DNA from: Flavobacteriales bacterium
GTDB taxonomy: Bacteria > Bacteroidota > Bacteroidia > Flavobacteriales_F > PHOS-HE28
Assembly (NCBI GenBank): GCA_016721825.1
Contig: JADKHI010000001.1
Location: forward strand, 558,001-622,000
Length of the DNA stretch: 64,000 bases
Direction of reading: 5' to 3'
The notes below the pieces were generated by a model that saw nothing but the letters and a program-made list of their open reading frames with translations, ran no database searches and was not told the origin of the DNA. Both the position numbers and the translations under genes were made by a program. This document shows, in pieces, positions 34,091-42,702 of this stretch (the stretch's first letter is position 1; every line of letters starts with the position of its first letter).

Positions 34091-34548
34091 GCCAGCGCAT
34101 CGCCGTGTTCCCCGGTTCGTTCGACCCCATCACCATCGGGCACGTGAACATCGTGGAACGCGCCCTGCCCTTGTTCGACAAGGTGGTGGTGGCCATGGGG
34201 GTGAACACCACCAAGAAATACATGTTCCCGGTGGAGCAACGGCTGGCCTGGTTGAAAGCCACCTTCGCTTCGCAGCCCACCGTGGAAGTGATCGGCTTCG
34301 AAGGCCTGACGGCCGACCTGTGCAAACGCCTCGGCGCCGCCTACGTGATCCGCGGATTGCGCAACAGCACGGACCACGGCAACGAGCGCAGCATCGCCCT
34401 GATGAACATGGTGATCGGCAATGTGGACACCCTGTTCCTGCCTTCGCGCCCCGAACATGCCCACATCAGCAGCACCATCGTGCGTGAGCTGATCGCCAAT
34501 AAGGCCGATGTTTCCGCGTTCGTCCCGAAGGCGGTGGTACTTCCATGA
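34087..34548 (+). CDS. coaD: Phosphopantetheine adenylyltransferase
   Basis: A 153-residue enzyme of CoA synthesis that joins ATP and 4'-phosphopantetheine to give dephospho-CoA. The nucleotidyltransferase motif GSFDPITIGH (His18-type) is at the N-terminus, and ISSTIVRELI near the C-terminus is the second signature. Length matches CoaD (about 160). The start at 34087 overlaps the rsmD stop, and its own stop overlaps the next gene (both ATGA), so translation is coupled. The longer frame from 34021 is inside rsmD and rejected. Confidence 0.96.
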   Translation: MSQRIAVFPGSFDPITIGHVNIVERALPLFDKVVVAMGVNTTKKYMFPVEQRLAWLKATFASQPTVEVIGFEGLTADLCKRLGAAYVIRGLRNSTDHGNERSIALMNMVIGNVDTLFLPSRPEHAHISSTIVRELIANKADVSAFVPKAVVLP

Positions 34549-36068
34549 GGCAACTCGTTCTGCTCGTCCTTCTGGCCCTGGCGCATGTCGCGTTCGGCGA
34601 AGCATCGCTGCGCATCACCGCACCGGAGTTCCACGACCAGCCGGTGGTGCTGTTCCGCTACATGGACCTGTTCACCTTGCGCACTGAAGTGATCGCGACA
34701 GGCCGTACCGATGCGCAAGGCTCCGCTTACATCCGGGCCGAAGTAGCCGGACGGACCCGCGTGCAACTGCGCATCGGCGAGGCCCGCACCGACCTGTACC
34801 TGATGCCGGACGGGCGCTACGACCTGATCTTCCAACGGGTGAAAGGCAACGCGCGCAGCATCGCAGGTACCACACAGGCCGAAGTGCTGTTCAACGGCAT
34901 GGAGGCGCTGGACATCAACGCGCTCACCAGCGACCTGAACGAGCGGCTCGATGCCTTCATCGCCGAGGACCTGGCCACCGACCAGGCCGCCGGCATGCAA
35001 GCGGTGGACGTGATGCGCAAAGGCGGAACGCCGCCGCCCGACAGCAGCGCGCGCCCGAACACGCTCTTCGTGAACCCCTCGTGGTCCGAGGCGCGGGTGG
35101 ATACGTTCGAGAAGAAACTGAAGCGTTTCTATGCCGGGGTGGACGACCCGTGGTTCATGGGCACCTTGGAATACGGCGTGGCGGGACTGCGCTTCGGCCC
35201 GCGCGCCAACGACAAGGAACTCTACGACCGCTATCTGAAAGGGAGGCCGGTCCGCTACGATGACCCCGAGTACATCCGCTTCCTACGCAGCCTCTTCGAG
35301 GACCACCTGATGCGCTTCACTTACCTATCCCATGAAGCCGAGCTGCTGCACACCGTGAGCCTGGGCAATGCCGATAGTGTGAAAAAGGTCTTCGCCACGC
35401 ACGACTTCCTTTCCTCGGACGACCGCTTGTGCGAGCTGGTGGTGATGAACGAGCTGCACGGCGAATACAACGGCAAGGTGCTGGATAAGGCCGGCGTGCT
35501 GAGAACCTTGGAACAGTTGGCCACGCGCTCCACCTACCCGGAGCATCGCATCATCGCCAAGGACATGGTGTGGGACCTTACCGCCATGCGACCCGGTTCG
35601 CGGATGCCTTCGCTCCGCCTGACCGACATGAAGGGCAACGAGGTCCAACTGGACAGCCTATTGAAAGGTCCGGTGCTGATCGCGTTCACCGCGGCCTGGT
35701 GTACCTACTGCGAAGTGGAGATGAGCGCGCTGGAATCGCTGTACGGTGAATACGGCAAGCTGATCTCCTTCATCGGCATCGGCGTGGACCCCGGGCAGGA
35801 AGCCTTGAGCGCCTCGCTTCGCCTGCACCCCAAGCGCGACTGGACATGGCTGCATGCACCGGACGATGGCTTGCTGATGGAAACGCTGCGCCTGCGGTCG
35901 CTTCCCCAGTTCCTGTTGTTGAACGACACGAACCTTGTGCATTCGCCCGCACCGATGCCGAGTCAAGGCATGCAGGCCATCCTGTACCGCATGAAGTTGG
36001 CCGCCGAGGAGGAGAACAAGATCAAGTTCGGGAACGAGCAGCAGCCTCCCAAGCCTCCACAACGCTGA
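34545..36068 (+). CDS. Exported TlpA-like thioredoxin-fold protein
   Basis: A 507-residue protein with a signal peptide (MRQLVLLVLLALAHVAFG). The N-terminal ~110 residues resemble the beta-rich DUF4369-like domain found ahead of TlpA domains in Bacteroidota. A helical middle region follows. The C-terminal AhpC/TSA-thioredoxin domain (about 355-490) contains the redox motif WCTYC near residue 386. A role in periplasmic thiol-disulfide exchange is inferred. It is the last gene of the DUF3822-rsmD-coaD chain, coupled to coaD by an ATGA overlap. Its 3' end overlaps the convergent Nudix gene by 47 bp (36022-36068). Confidence 0.82.
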   Translation: MRQLVLLVLLALAHVAFGEASLRITAPEFHDQPVVLFRYMDLFTLRTEVIATGRTDAQGSAYIRAEVAGRTRVQLRIGEARTDLYLMPDGRYDLIFQRVKGNARSIAGTTQAEVLFNGMEALDINALTSDLNERLDAFIAEDLATDQAAGMQAVDVMRKGGTPPPDSSARPNTLFVNPSWSEARVDTFEKKLKRFYAGVDDPWFMGTLEYGVAGLRFGPRANDKELYDRYLKGRPVRYDDPEYIRFLRSLFEDHLMRFTYLSHEAELLHTVSLGNADSVKKVFATHDFLSSDDRLCELVVMNELHGEYNGKVLDKAGVLRTLEQLATRSTYPEHRIIAKDMVWDLTAMRPGSRMPSLRLTDMKGNEVQLDSLLKGPVLIAFTAAWCTYCEVEMSALESLYGEYGKLISFIGIGVDPGQEALSASLRLHPKRDWTWLHAPDDGLLMETLRLRSLPQFLLLNDTNLVHSPAPMPSQGMQAILYRMKLAAEEENKIKFGNEQQPPKPPQR

Positions 36069-36660
36069 GGAGCGAGGGGTAGGTCTCCGCTTTCATACGT
36101 TCCACTTCAGCGGCGTTCAGCCAGCGCACCTCGGTGATGTCCTCGATGGTCTGGGGGACGAGCGCTTCCTTGGAGGAAGCCTGCATCAGGAACCAATCCG
36201 TACGCTTGAGGTGCAGTTCGCCCTTGCGCTCATAGGTATGCCAGGTGTGGCATAGCGGTTCGCCCAGCGTGACCTGCTGCAATCCGCACTCCTCCTGCAC
36301 CTCACGAACAGCGGCTTCGGGGATGTCCTCGCCTTTCTCCACCTTGCCCTTGGGCAGGTCCCAGCGACCGAGGCGATGGATGGCCAGCAGTCGGCCTTGC
36401 TCATCGGAGACCGCACCACCGGCAGCCTGCACGAACACGTAGCGCGAACGGAACTCCTTCCAGATCCGGGGCACATCGGCACCGTGCAGCACCATCCCGG
36501 CCAGCTCTAACCGTCGTTCGAACTGCTTCACGGCAAGCCCCACTTCACGCGGGTCATCGATCCGCAGAACCAGAACATTCACAGCAGGCGCGGACAGTTC
36601 AGCCGTTCCGGTGATGAGGAGCGGCCGACCGTCGATATGGATCTCGTACTTTCGTTGCAT
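36022..36660 (-). CDS. Nudix hydrolase
   Basis: A 212-residue Nudix-fold protein. The complete Nudix box G-x5-E-x7-REuxEExGu is visible starting GKVEKGED and ending REVQEECGL, preceded by RWDLPKGK. A ~70-residue N-terminal extension (MQRKYEIHIDGRPLLITG...) is typical of a Bacteroidota subgroup. Substrate not predictable. Start at 36660 is supported by the N-terminus of that subgroup; an upstream ATG at 36687 is possible. With 36660 the start codon lies on the same CATG as the divergent pyrE start. The 3' end overlaps the convergent TlpA-like gene. Confidence 0.88.
   Translation of the reverse strand: MQRKYEIHIDGRPLLITGTAELSAPAVNVLVLRIDDPREVGLAVKQFERRLELAGMVLHGADVPRIWKEFRSRYVFVQAAGGAVSDEQGRLLAIHRLGRWDLPKGKVEKGEDIPEAAVREVQEECGLQQVTLGEPLCHTWHTYERKGELHLKRTDWFLMQASSKEALVPQTIEDITEVRWLNAAEVERMKAETYPSLLSVVEAWEAAARSRT
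36647..36654 (+). promoter_or_regulatory. Candidate -7 box (TACTTTCG) before pyrE
   Basis: TACTTTCG differs from TAnnTTTG at one base and ends four bases before the pyrE ATG at 36659. The geometry is the same as at 2782-2789 and 49758-49765. It lies inside the divergent Nudix coding region, so it is a candidate only. Confidence 0.3.
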
Positions 36661-37312
36661 GGACGCCCGCTTGGATCCGGCCCTCAAGATCGCTGAATTC
36701 CTGCTTCAGATCAAGGCCGTGAAATTAAGTCCCGCCAAGCCCTTCTCCTGGGCTTCGGGCTGGAAGTCGCCGATCTACTGCGACAACCGCAAAACCCTCT
36801 CCTACCCTGCTGTGCGGACCTACATCCGCCAACAGTTCGTGCACGTGATCAACCACGAGTTCGGCAGGCCCGACATGGTGGCCGGGGTGGCCACGGGCGG
36901 CATTGCGCATGGTGCCTTGGTGGCGCACGACCTGGGTCTGCCCTTCATCTATGTGCGCAGCAGCGCCAAGGAGCACGGCATGAAGAACCAGGTGGAAGGC
37001 GACCTCACCGTGGGCCGTAGCGTGGTGGTGGTGGAGGACCTTGTAAGCACCGGTGCCAGCAGCTTGAACGCCGTACAGTCCTTGCGCGACGCGGGCTGCG
37101 AAGTGAAGGGCATGGTCAGCATCTTCACCTACGGCTTCGAGGAAGCACGGCTGGCCTTCGAGCAGGCCCGTGTGAAACTCGTGAGCCTCACCGACTACCC
37201 GATCCTGCTGGAGCAGGCCCTGCATTCGAACTACATCACCGAGAAGGATGTGCTCTCGCTCAACGAGTGGCGCAAGGATCCTTCGAACTGGAACCAGAAG
37301 ACCCCCGCATGA
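36659..37312 (+). CDS. pyrE: Orotate phosphoribosyltransferase
   Basis: A 217-residue enzyme of pyrimidine synthesis: orotate plus PRPP to OMP. Characteristic stretches: KPFSWASGWKSPIYCDNR near the N-terminus, GVATGGIAHGALVAHDL, the flexible-loop Lys region, and the PRPP-binding loop VVVVEDLVSTGASS. Length normal. The ATG at 36659 fits the family N-terminus and shares its CATG with the divergent Nudix start. The stop overlaps the next gene's start (ATGA at 37309-37312). Confidence 0.96.
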   Translation: MDARLDPALKIAEFLLQIKAVKLSPAKPFSWASGWKSPIYCDNRKTLSYPAVRTYIRQQFVHVINHEFGRPDMVAGVATGGIAHGALVAHDLGLPFIYVRSSAKEHGMKNQVEGDLTVGRSVVVVEDLVSTGASSLNAVQSLRDAGCEVKGMVSIFTYGFEEARLAFEQARVKLVSLTDYPILLEQALHSNYITEKDVLSLNEWRKDPSNWNQKTPA

Positions 37313-37716
37313 CGCGTATTGAAAGCAAGCAGGTGGACATTGCGAAGCCTGCAGCGCAGGTCTACGCGTTCCTTCAGGACATGAACAACTTCCAGCAGCT
37401 GCTTCCGCAGGATCGGATCAGCGAGTGGAAGAGCGACGGCACTTCCTGCAGTTTCAAGGTGCAGGGTGCGGCCACCATCGGCCTGAAGCTGGACGGTGGA
37501 ACGCCCAACAGCGTTGTGCGCATGGTGAGCAGCGAGCGCAGCCCCTTCCCCTTCACGCTCACAGTGAACTTGGAGGAGCGTGGCGACAGCACCCACGCCG
37601 GACAGGTGTTCGAAGCCGACCTGAACCCCTTCATCAAGATGATGGTGGAGAGTCCGCTGAAGCACCTCTTCGACCACATCGCCGACAAGATGGTGGCGGT
37701 GCATAGCGCGGCCTGA
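37309..37716 (+). CDS. SRPBCC-fold protein (polyketide cyclase/START-like)
   Basis: A 135-residue protein with the outline of the SRPBCC superfamily. It has an N-terminal strand VDIAKPAAQVYAFLQDMNNF followed by QQLLPQ and a C-terminal long helix (LNPFIKMMVESPLKHLFDHIADKM). Such proteins bind hydrophobic ligands; no substrate can be named. Start at 37309 overlaps the pyrE stop, so it is probably translated with pyrE, an arrangement also seen in other Bacteroidota from memory. The longer frame from 37267 lies inside pyrE and is rejected. Confidence 0.75.
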   Translation: MTRIESKQVDIAKPAAQVYAFLQDMNNFQQLLPQDRISEWKSDGTSCSFKVQGAATIGLKLDGGTPNSVVRMVSSERSPFPFTLTVNLEERGDSTHAGQVFEADLNPFIKMMVESPLKHLFDHIADKMVAVHSAA

Positions 37717-37770
37717 TCCTTCCTGACGTTCCAGTGACGCGGTGCGGGGCCATCTTTGCGCCACGAACCC

Positions 37771-39603
37771 ATGGCCAGCCGACGCGGACAATCCCGCCCC
37801 ACAGACGATGACGGCGCCAAGCCGGCGAAGCTGGACAAGGCCACCCTGCGCAAGGCCGCGCGCCTGTTCCGCTACCTGAAGCCCTACCGCTGGACCTTCG
37901 GCTTGGGGCTGGTGTTCCTGCTGTTCACGAGCCTGCTGAGCCTGGCCTTCCCCATGCTGCTGGGCAAGTTGGTGGATGCCCGACCCATCACCAGCTTCCT
38001 CGACGCGCCGCTGACCGACCTCACGAACATCCACTCCATCGCGAAGATCCTGTTGCTGGTCTTCGCGGCGCAGGCCCTGTTCGGCTTCTTCCGCATCTAC
38101 ACCTTCGGACTGGTGAGCGAGAACGCGCTGGCCGACCTGCGCAACGACACCTACCGCCACCTGCTCACCCTGCCCATGGCCTTCTTCGCGACCCGCCGCG
38201 TGGGTGAGCTGAACAGCCGCATCAGCGCCGATGTGGCCTTGCTGCAGGAAGGACTGACCACCGTGCTCGCGGAGTTCCTGCGCCAGTTCGTGGTGATCGG
38301 CCTCGGCCTGTTCGTGCTGGTGCGCGTGAGCGGGGAACTGACGCTGACCATGCTGGCCACATTGCCCGTGGTGGCCTTGGTGGCCGTGGTCTTCGGGCGT
38401 TACATCCAGAAGCTGAGCAAGCAGGTGCAGGACCGCATCGCCGACACCAACGTGATCGTGGACGAAACGCTCCAGGGCATCCAGAACGTGAAGGCCTTCG
38501 CGAACGAACGCTGGGAAGCCAAGCGCTATGCGGACGGTGTGCGCAAAGCGCGTGATCTGGCGATCCTGAGCGCACGCTGGCGCGGTGGCTTCGTCAGCTT
38601 CATCATCTTCTGCATGTTCGGCGTGGTGGTCTTCATCGTGTGGCGCGCCGTGCTGCTGAAGGCCGAAGGGAAGCTCGAGTTCGGTGACATCGCCTCGTTC
38701 ATCGGCCTCTCCATCATGATCGGCGCCAGCATCGGCAGCATTCCGGAGCTGATCACCACCCTGCTGAAGGCCATTGGTGCGACGGAACGCCTGCTCGACC
38801 TGCAGGAGGAAACCGCGGAGAACATCCGCATGGACGCCACGCTGCCCCAACCGCTCGCACTCACCGGTTCCATCGCCTTCGAGCATGTGGCCTTCCACTA
38901 CGCCACACGCCCCGACCTGCCCGTGCTGAAGGATGTGGATGTGTCCATCCGCCCCGGTGAACGTGTGGCCCTTGTCGGGCCTAGTGGCGCCGGCAAGACC
39001 ACCATCGCCTCGCTCGTCCTGCGCTTCTACGACCCTGTGAGCGGACGCATCACCATCGATGGGCGCGACGTGCGGGACTACGACCTCACGGAGTTGCGCG
39101 AGCGCATGAGCATTGTGCCGCAAGAAGTGCTGCTCTTCGGTGGAAGCATTCGCGAGAACATCGCCTACGGTCGCCCCGGCGCTTCACAGACGGAGATCGA
39201 GGCAGCAGCGCGCAAGGCCAACGCGCACGACTTCATCGCCTCCTTCCCACAAGGCTACGATACGGTCGTCGGTGAGCGCGGCATCCAACTGAGCGGCGGC
39301 CAACGCCAACGCATCGCTATTGCCCGCGCCGTGCTGAAAGACCCCGTGATCCTGATCCTGGACGAGGCCACCAGCGCCCTGGACACGGCCAGTGAAAAGC
39401 TTGTGCAAGATGCCCTCGACACCCTGATGCAAGGCCGCACCAGCTTGGTGATCGCGCACCGCCTCAGTACCGTTCGCAACGCCGATCGCATCTTGGTGCT
39501 GGACCACGGAACGGTGGTGCAAAGCGGCCCGCATGATGAGCTGATCGTGGATACGGAGGGCTTGTACCATAGCCTGAGCCGGACGCAGTTAAGCGAGGTG
39601 TGA
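37771..39603 (+). CDS. ABC exporter, fused permease-ATPase (MsbA-like)
   Basis: A 610-residue half-transporter. The N-terminal ~320 residues form the type I exporter membrane domain, six predicted helices (for example FGLGLVFLLFTSLLSLAF, IVIGLGLFVLV). The C-terminal ATPase has Walker A GPSGAGKTT, the Q-loop region VPQEVLLFGG, signature LSGGQRQRIA, and Walker B LILDEATSALD, with the switch His in IAHRLST. It would work as a homodimer in the inner membrane, exporting lipid A-like lipids or drugs; substrate not determined. The ATG at 37771 is preferred over a TTG at 37756. CATCTTTG, one mismatch from the -7 box, lies 12 bases upstream. Confidence 0.9.
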   Translation: MASRRGQSRPTDDDGAKPAKLDKATLRKAARLFRYLKPYRWTFGLGLVFLLFTSLLSLAFPMLLGKLVDARPITSFLDAPLTDLTNIHSIAKILLLVFAAQALFGFFRIYTFGLVSENALADLRNDTYRHLLTLPMAFFATRRVGELNSRISADVALLQEGLTTVLAEFLRQFVVIGLGLFVLVRVSGELTLTMLATLPVVALVAVVFGRYIQKLSKQVQDRIADTNVIVDETLQGIQNVKAFANERWEAKRYADGVRKARDLAILSARWRGGFVSFIIFCMFGVVVFIVWRAVLLKAEGKLEFGDIASFIGLSIMIGASIGSIPELITTLLKAIGATERLLDLQEETAENIRMDATLPQPLALTGSIAFEHVAFHYATRPDLPVLKDVDVSIRPGERVALVGPSGAGKTTIASLVLRFYDPVSGRITIDGRDVRDYDLTELRERMSIVPQEVLLFGGSIRENIAYGRPGASQTEIEAAARKANAHDFIASFPQGYDTVVGERGIQLSGGQRQRIAIARAVLKDPVILILDEATSALDTASEKLVQDALDTLMQGRTSLVIAHRLSTVRNADRILVLDHGTVVQSGPHDELIVDTEGLYHSLSRTQLSEV

Positions 39604-39679
39604 AGTGTGAATGGAGAGGTGTTAGGTGTGAAGGAGCGCCAACTCAAACCTCACAGTTCAAAGCTCACACCTCACCTTT
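39604..39679. other. Convergent intergenic segment with imperfect inverted repeat
   Basis: Between the stops of the ABC exporter and rsmG, the sequence is built from related words (GTGTGAA, AGGTGTGAAG and, inverted, GCTCACACCTCACC). The two halves can pair imperfectly, so the segment may end transcription from both sides. It has no T run and low sequence complexity. Confidence 0.4.
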
Positions 39680-40324
39680 CTACAGCGACACCGCCACCAC
39701 CTTCTTCGTCTCGAAGAATTCTTCGGCGAAGTGTTCCTTCAGCTCGAACACGCGCAGTTGCTGGCGCACGGGAAGGATCTCGTCGGCCAGCTCGCCGCCT
39801 TTCAGGTAGAGCAGGCCGTTGCTCCAGCCTTCGGACAAGGGCGGCAGCGGGCGGGGCAGCTTGTGCACCAGGTGCGTGGTGGCCCGGATGAACTCCGGCA
39901 GGGTGGTAACGGCGCGGCTGACGATGAAGTCGTACTTCTGCTTGTGGTCCTGGCTGCGCACCTGCTCAGCGGTGCAGTTGCTGATGCCAAGGCCATCGAC
40001 CACACCGTTCACCGCAGCGATCTTCTTGCCGATGCCGTCGATGCCGTGGAAGCTGCTTTCGGGGAAGAGGATGGCGAGAGGCACCAAAGGGAAACCACCG
40101 CCGGTGCCCACATCCACGATGCGCGTGCCGGGTGCAAAGGCAAAGACCTGCGCGATGCCGAGGCTGTGCAGGATGTGACGCTCGTAGAGGTGCTCGAAGT
40201 CCTTGCGCGAGATCAGGTTGACGCGTTCGTTCCAGTCGGCATAGAGCGCACCCAAGGCCGCGAAGTGCTCGCGCTGCCTGCCCGTAAGCTCAGGAAAGTA
40301 CTTCAGGATAAGCTCCAGTCCCAT
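39680..40324 (-). CDS. rsmG: 16S rRNA (guanine(527)-N(7))-methyltransferase
   Basis: A 214-residue SAM methyltransferase acting on G527 of 16S rRNA (GidB). Seen: N-terminal helix, NLISRKDFEHLYERHILHSL typical of RsmG, the SAM loop VDVGTGGGFPLVPLAI, and a later VSRAVTTLPEF stretch matching the family's conserved SRA motif. Length normal. Converges with the ABC exporter. Loss of this gene is known to give low-level streptomycin resistance in other bacteria. Confidence 0.95.
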   Translation of the reverse strand: MGLELILKYFPELTGRQREHFAALGALYADWNERVNLISRKDFEHLYERHILHSLGIAQVFAFAPGTRIVDVGTGGGFPLVPLAILFPESSFHGIDGIGKKIAAVNGVVDGLGISNCTAEQVRSQDHKQKYDFIVSRAVTTLPEFIRATTHLVHKLPRPLPPLSEGWSNGLLYLKGGELADEILPVRQQLRVFELKEHFAEEFFETKKVVAVSL

Positions 40325-40363
40325 TGGCTGAAACGATGGTCATGCGCACATGGGCACATGGCA

Positions 40364-40972
40364 TTAGATGTGATCCTCGCGGCCGTCCAACAGGTTCTCG
40401 AGGAACTCACGGGCGCGGAAGAGCTGGGCCTTCACGGTGCCCAGGGGCAGGTCGAGCTCGGTGGCGATCTCCTCGTAGCTGTATTCCTTGTAGTAGCGCA
40501 GCTCGATCAGGGTGCGGTAGCGGGGCTTCAACTTGTCCACCACTTCGCGGATCACGTCGCTCTTCTGGTCCTTCATCACCACATCGAGCGGATCGGGACC
40601 GTGGCTCTTCAGCTCGATGGTCATCTCATCACCATCCTCGGTGCCGATGGGGTTGTCGATGCTGAGCATCTTCTTCTTCTGCTTGCGGATCCAGTCGATG
40701 CAGTTGTTCGACGCGATCTTGAACAGCCAGGTGCTGAAGGCGTAGTTCGGCGTGTACTGGTGCAGGCGGTGGAAGGCCTTGCCGAAGGCTTCGATGGTCA
40801 GATCGTCCGCGTCGTCCTTGTTGTTGATCATCTTCAACAACATGAAGTAGATGGAATCGCGGTAGCGGGACATCAGTTCGGCATAGGCCTTCTGGTCCTT
40901 GCTATCCACCGCGCGCCGCACGAGGTTGTAGTCGTACAGCGCTTTCTCGCTGAGGTTCTCGCTTACTTCCAT
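40364..40972 (-). CDS. ECF-type RNA polymerase sigma factor
   Basis: A 202-residue sigma-70 family protein. Region 2: YRDSIYFMLLKMINNKDDADDL and FSTWLFKIASNNCIDWIRK (core binding and -10 recognition). Region 4: YRTLIELRYYKEYSYEEIA then LPLGTVKAQLFRARE (helix-turn-helix). Start at 40972 (MEVSENLSEK) chosen because further upstream the frame lies inside the GT2 gene and is not sigma-like. It overlaps the end of the upstream GT2 gene by ten bases. No anti-sigma factor gene is nearby, so control is not obvious; it may be a constitutively used Bacteroidota ECF factor. Confidence 0.9.
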   Translation of the reverse strand: MEVSENLSEKALYDYNLVRRAVDSKDQKAYAELMSRYRDSIYFMLLKMINNKDDADDLTIEAFGKAFHRLHQYTPNYAFSTWLFKIASNNCIDWIRKQKKKMLSIDNPIGTEDGDEMTIELKSHGPDPLDVVMKDQKSDVIREVVDKLKPRYRTLIELRYYKEYSYEEIATELDLPLGTVKAQLFRAREFLENLLDGREDHI

Positions 40973-42081
40973 CGGCGTGGTTTGATGATGAGCGTGCTGA
41001 CGTACAGCAGGGGTTCCAAAACTAGAAAGAGCCATTCCAAGGGCAAGGCCACCCACACGATGCCACCGCCACCGAGGCGGCGCAGGGCGACCATGAAGAT
41101 GGGTGCGAAGATGAGGAGCTGAGCGCCCAAGCCGACCAGCGCCCACATCGGGCGGTGCAGCACCAGCAAAGCGGCGATGGCGGCCCACAGCAGAAAGCGC
41201 GACATGGGCAGCAGGGTGAGCAGCACCTTGTGGCCGAAGCGGTAGTAGCGGGCCGTGGTGTAGTGGCGGCGCTTGCGGCGGATCCAAGTGGCGAGGTCGG
41301 GAGTGGCCCGCGTGGTCATGATGGAACGCCCGTCCGCCACGGCAGAGGTGTTGCGCGCACGGGCCACTTCGTTGATGAAGAGGTCATCGTCCCCGCTCAT
41401 GAGCTGCTGGTGGCGCCGGGGGCCTTTCGCGTTGAAGAAGACCTCGTGCGTGTAGCCCAGGTTGCGGCCCACGCCCATGTAGGGGAAGCCTGCCTGCGCG
41501 AAGCTGATGAACTGCACGGCCTTGCTGAGCCCGTCGTAGCGCTCCATCAGGTTGGTGAAGCCCGCACGCTTCTCGTAAGGGCTGTGGCCGATCACGATCT
41601 GCTTGCCGCCCTTGAAGCCGGCGGCCATGGTGCTGATCCAATCGCGACCGGTGGGCATGCAATCCGCATCGGTGAGCAGCACATGCGGGTACTTCGCGCT
41701 GCGCATGCCCACGCCCAAGGCGATCTTCTTGCCGTAGCTGAACTTCTCGTCCGCCTGGATGTTCACGGGCCGCAGGCGGGGCAGGTCGGGCTTCATCCAC
41801 TGGAGCACCTCCCAGGTGTCGTCGTCGCTGCGGTCGTTCACCACCACCACCTCGAACTCGCGGTGGTCCTGGTCCATGATCAGGGGGATGAGCTGCTGCA
41901 GGCTGAAGCGTTCGTTGCGCGCACAGATCACCACGCTCACCGGCAGGTCGCGGTCCGGTTCCACATGCTGCTTGCGGAAGGCGAGGCGGCTGAAGATGAC
42001 GAGGTGGAAGAAGGACAGCACCAACAAGGCACCGGCCATGACATACATGGCCAACAGGTCGAACGGCAGGGGAAAATGCAC
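40963..42081 (-). CDS. Membrane-anchored family 2 glycosyltransferase
   Basis: A 372-residue GT-A glycosyltransferase. It has an N-terminal membrane helix (VMAGALLVLSFFHLVIF), then the GT2 domain: SVVICARNE, VVVVNDRSDDDTW, LLTDADCMP (DxD-type metal site), a later SGDDDLF, and a basic RRKRRHYTT (Q/RxxRW-like position). Two or three C-terminal membrane helices follow. Likely acts in polysaccharide or glycolipid synthesis at the inner membrane. The start is a GTG at 42081; a TAGCTTCG box lies about 25 bases upstream. Its 3' end overlaps the sigma factor gene, so both are probably one transcript. Confidence 0.85.
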   Translation of the reverse strand: MHFPLPFDLLAMYVMAGALLVLSFFHLVIFSRLAFRKQHVEPDRDLPVSVVICARNERFSLQQLIPLIMDQDHREFEVVVVNDRSDDDTWEVLQWMKPDLPRLRPVNIQADEKFSYGKKIALGVGMRSAKYPHVLLTDADCMPTGRDWISTMAAGFKGGKQIVIGHSPYEKRAGFTNLMERYDGLSKAVQFISFAQAGFPYMGVGRNLGYTHEVFFNAKGPRRHQQLMSGDDDLFINEVARARNTSAVADGRSIMTTRATPDLATWIRRKRRHYTTARYYRFGHKVLLTLLPMSRFLLWAAIAALLVLHRPMWALVGLGAQLLIFAPIFMVALRRLGGGGIVWVALPLEWLFLVLEPLLYVSTLIIKPRRWK

Positions 42082-42199
42082 GGGAAGTAGGGGAACGACT
42101 ACGGGGCGAAGCTACCCGGGGGGGCACCGCCGTCTGGACAGGGGCCTGCACAGATATGAACAGGGGGGGTGTGGAAGGGGAGAACCCTCACTGAGTCCC

Positions 42200-42207
42200 T
42201 AGTTTCG
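42200..42207 (+). promoter_or_regulatory. Candidate -7 box (TAGTTTCG) before the 154-aa gene
   Basis: TAGTTTCG is one base off TAnnTTTG and ends five bases before the ATG at 42213, repeating the close geometry seen at other genes in this window. Confidence 0.35.
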
Positions 42208-42212
42208 GAGGC

Positions 42213-42677
42213 ATGTTCGAACTGATCACCTGGCCTCTGCACCTCCTATACAAGTACCTGAAGAACAAGCGCATGGACGCTCACGACAAGAAGGTGCGCA
42301 TGGGCCTTCGGCAGCGGTCGCTGCACCACAGCGACGTACCACCGATGGAGCAAGTGAAGGTGCTGCTTGGTGAGCGCTACAACGAGCTTCACCAGCTCTT
42401 CCTCACACACGACCCGCTCGAACTGCACACGCACCGCTCGCGTTCAGGCAAGGACTACAAGCACGCCGACCTCGTTTCGCGCCGCTATGCCTACCTCACC
42501 TCCACTTATGGCTACCGCATCCGGAACGTCTCCGATCAAACCATGCTGACACGGCTCCTGAGGGTTGAACTGGGGCTTTGGTTCGGCAGCGGCTCCTACG
42601 CTTTTCTGAACGACGAGGAACCCGAGGCGCTGATGCCCAGCATCATCCGTTGGCGACAACGATGGGACTACCGGTAA
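42213..42677 (+). CDS. Hypothetical protein
   Basis: A 154-residue, strongly basic protein (MFELITWPLHLLYKYLKNKR...). It begins with an amphipathic or hydrophobic stretch that could touch the membrane, but it has no clear signal peptide. The middle is rich in Arg, Lys and His; the end has WFGSGSYAFLN and IIRWRQRW. No family recognised. A -7-like box five bases upstream supports expression. It precedes tgt on the same strand by 25 bp. Codon use looks like its neighbours, so the gene is probably real. Confidence 0.6.
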   Translation: MFELITWPLHLLYKYLKNKRMDAHDKKVRMGLRQRSLHHSDVPPMEQVKVLLGERYNELHQLFLTHDPLELHTHRSRSGKDYKHADLVSRRYAYLTSTYGYRIRNVSDQTMLTRLLRVELGLWFGSGSYAFLNDEEPEALMPSIIRWRQRWDYR

Positions 42678-42702
42678 AGTCCTTCGCATCTTCGCGCCAC
42701 CG

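Noticed and set aside
37231..39123. 630-residue minus-strand frame opposite pyrE, the SRPBCC gene and the ABC exporter
   Set aside because: His/Gln-rich shadow of the real plus-strand genes, crossing three of them.
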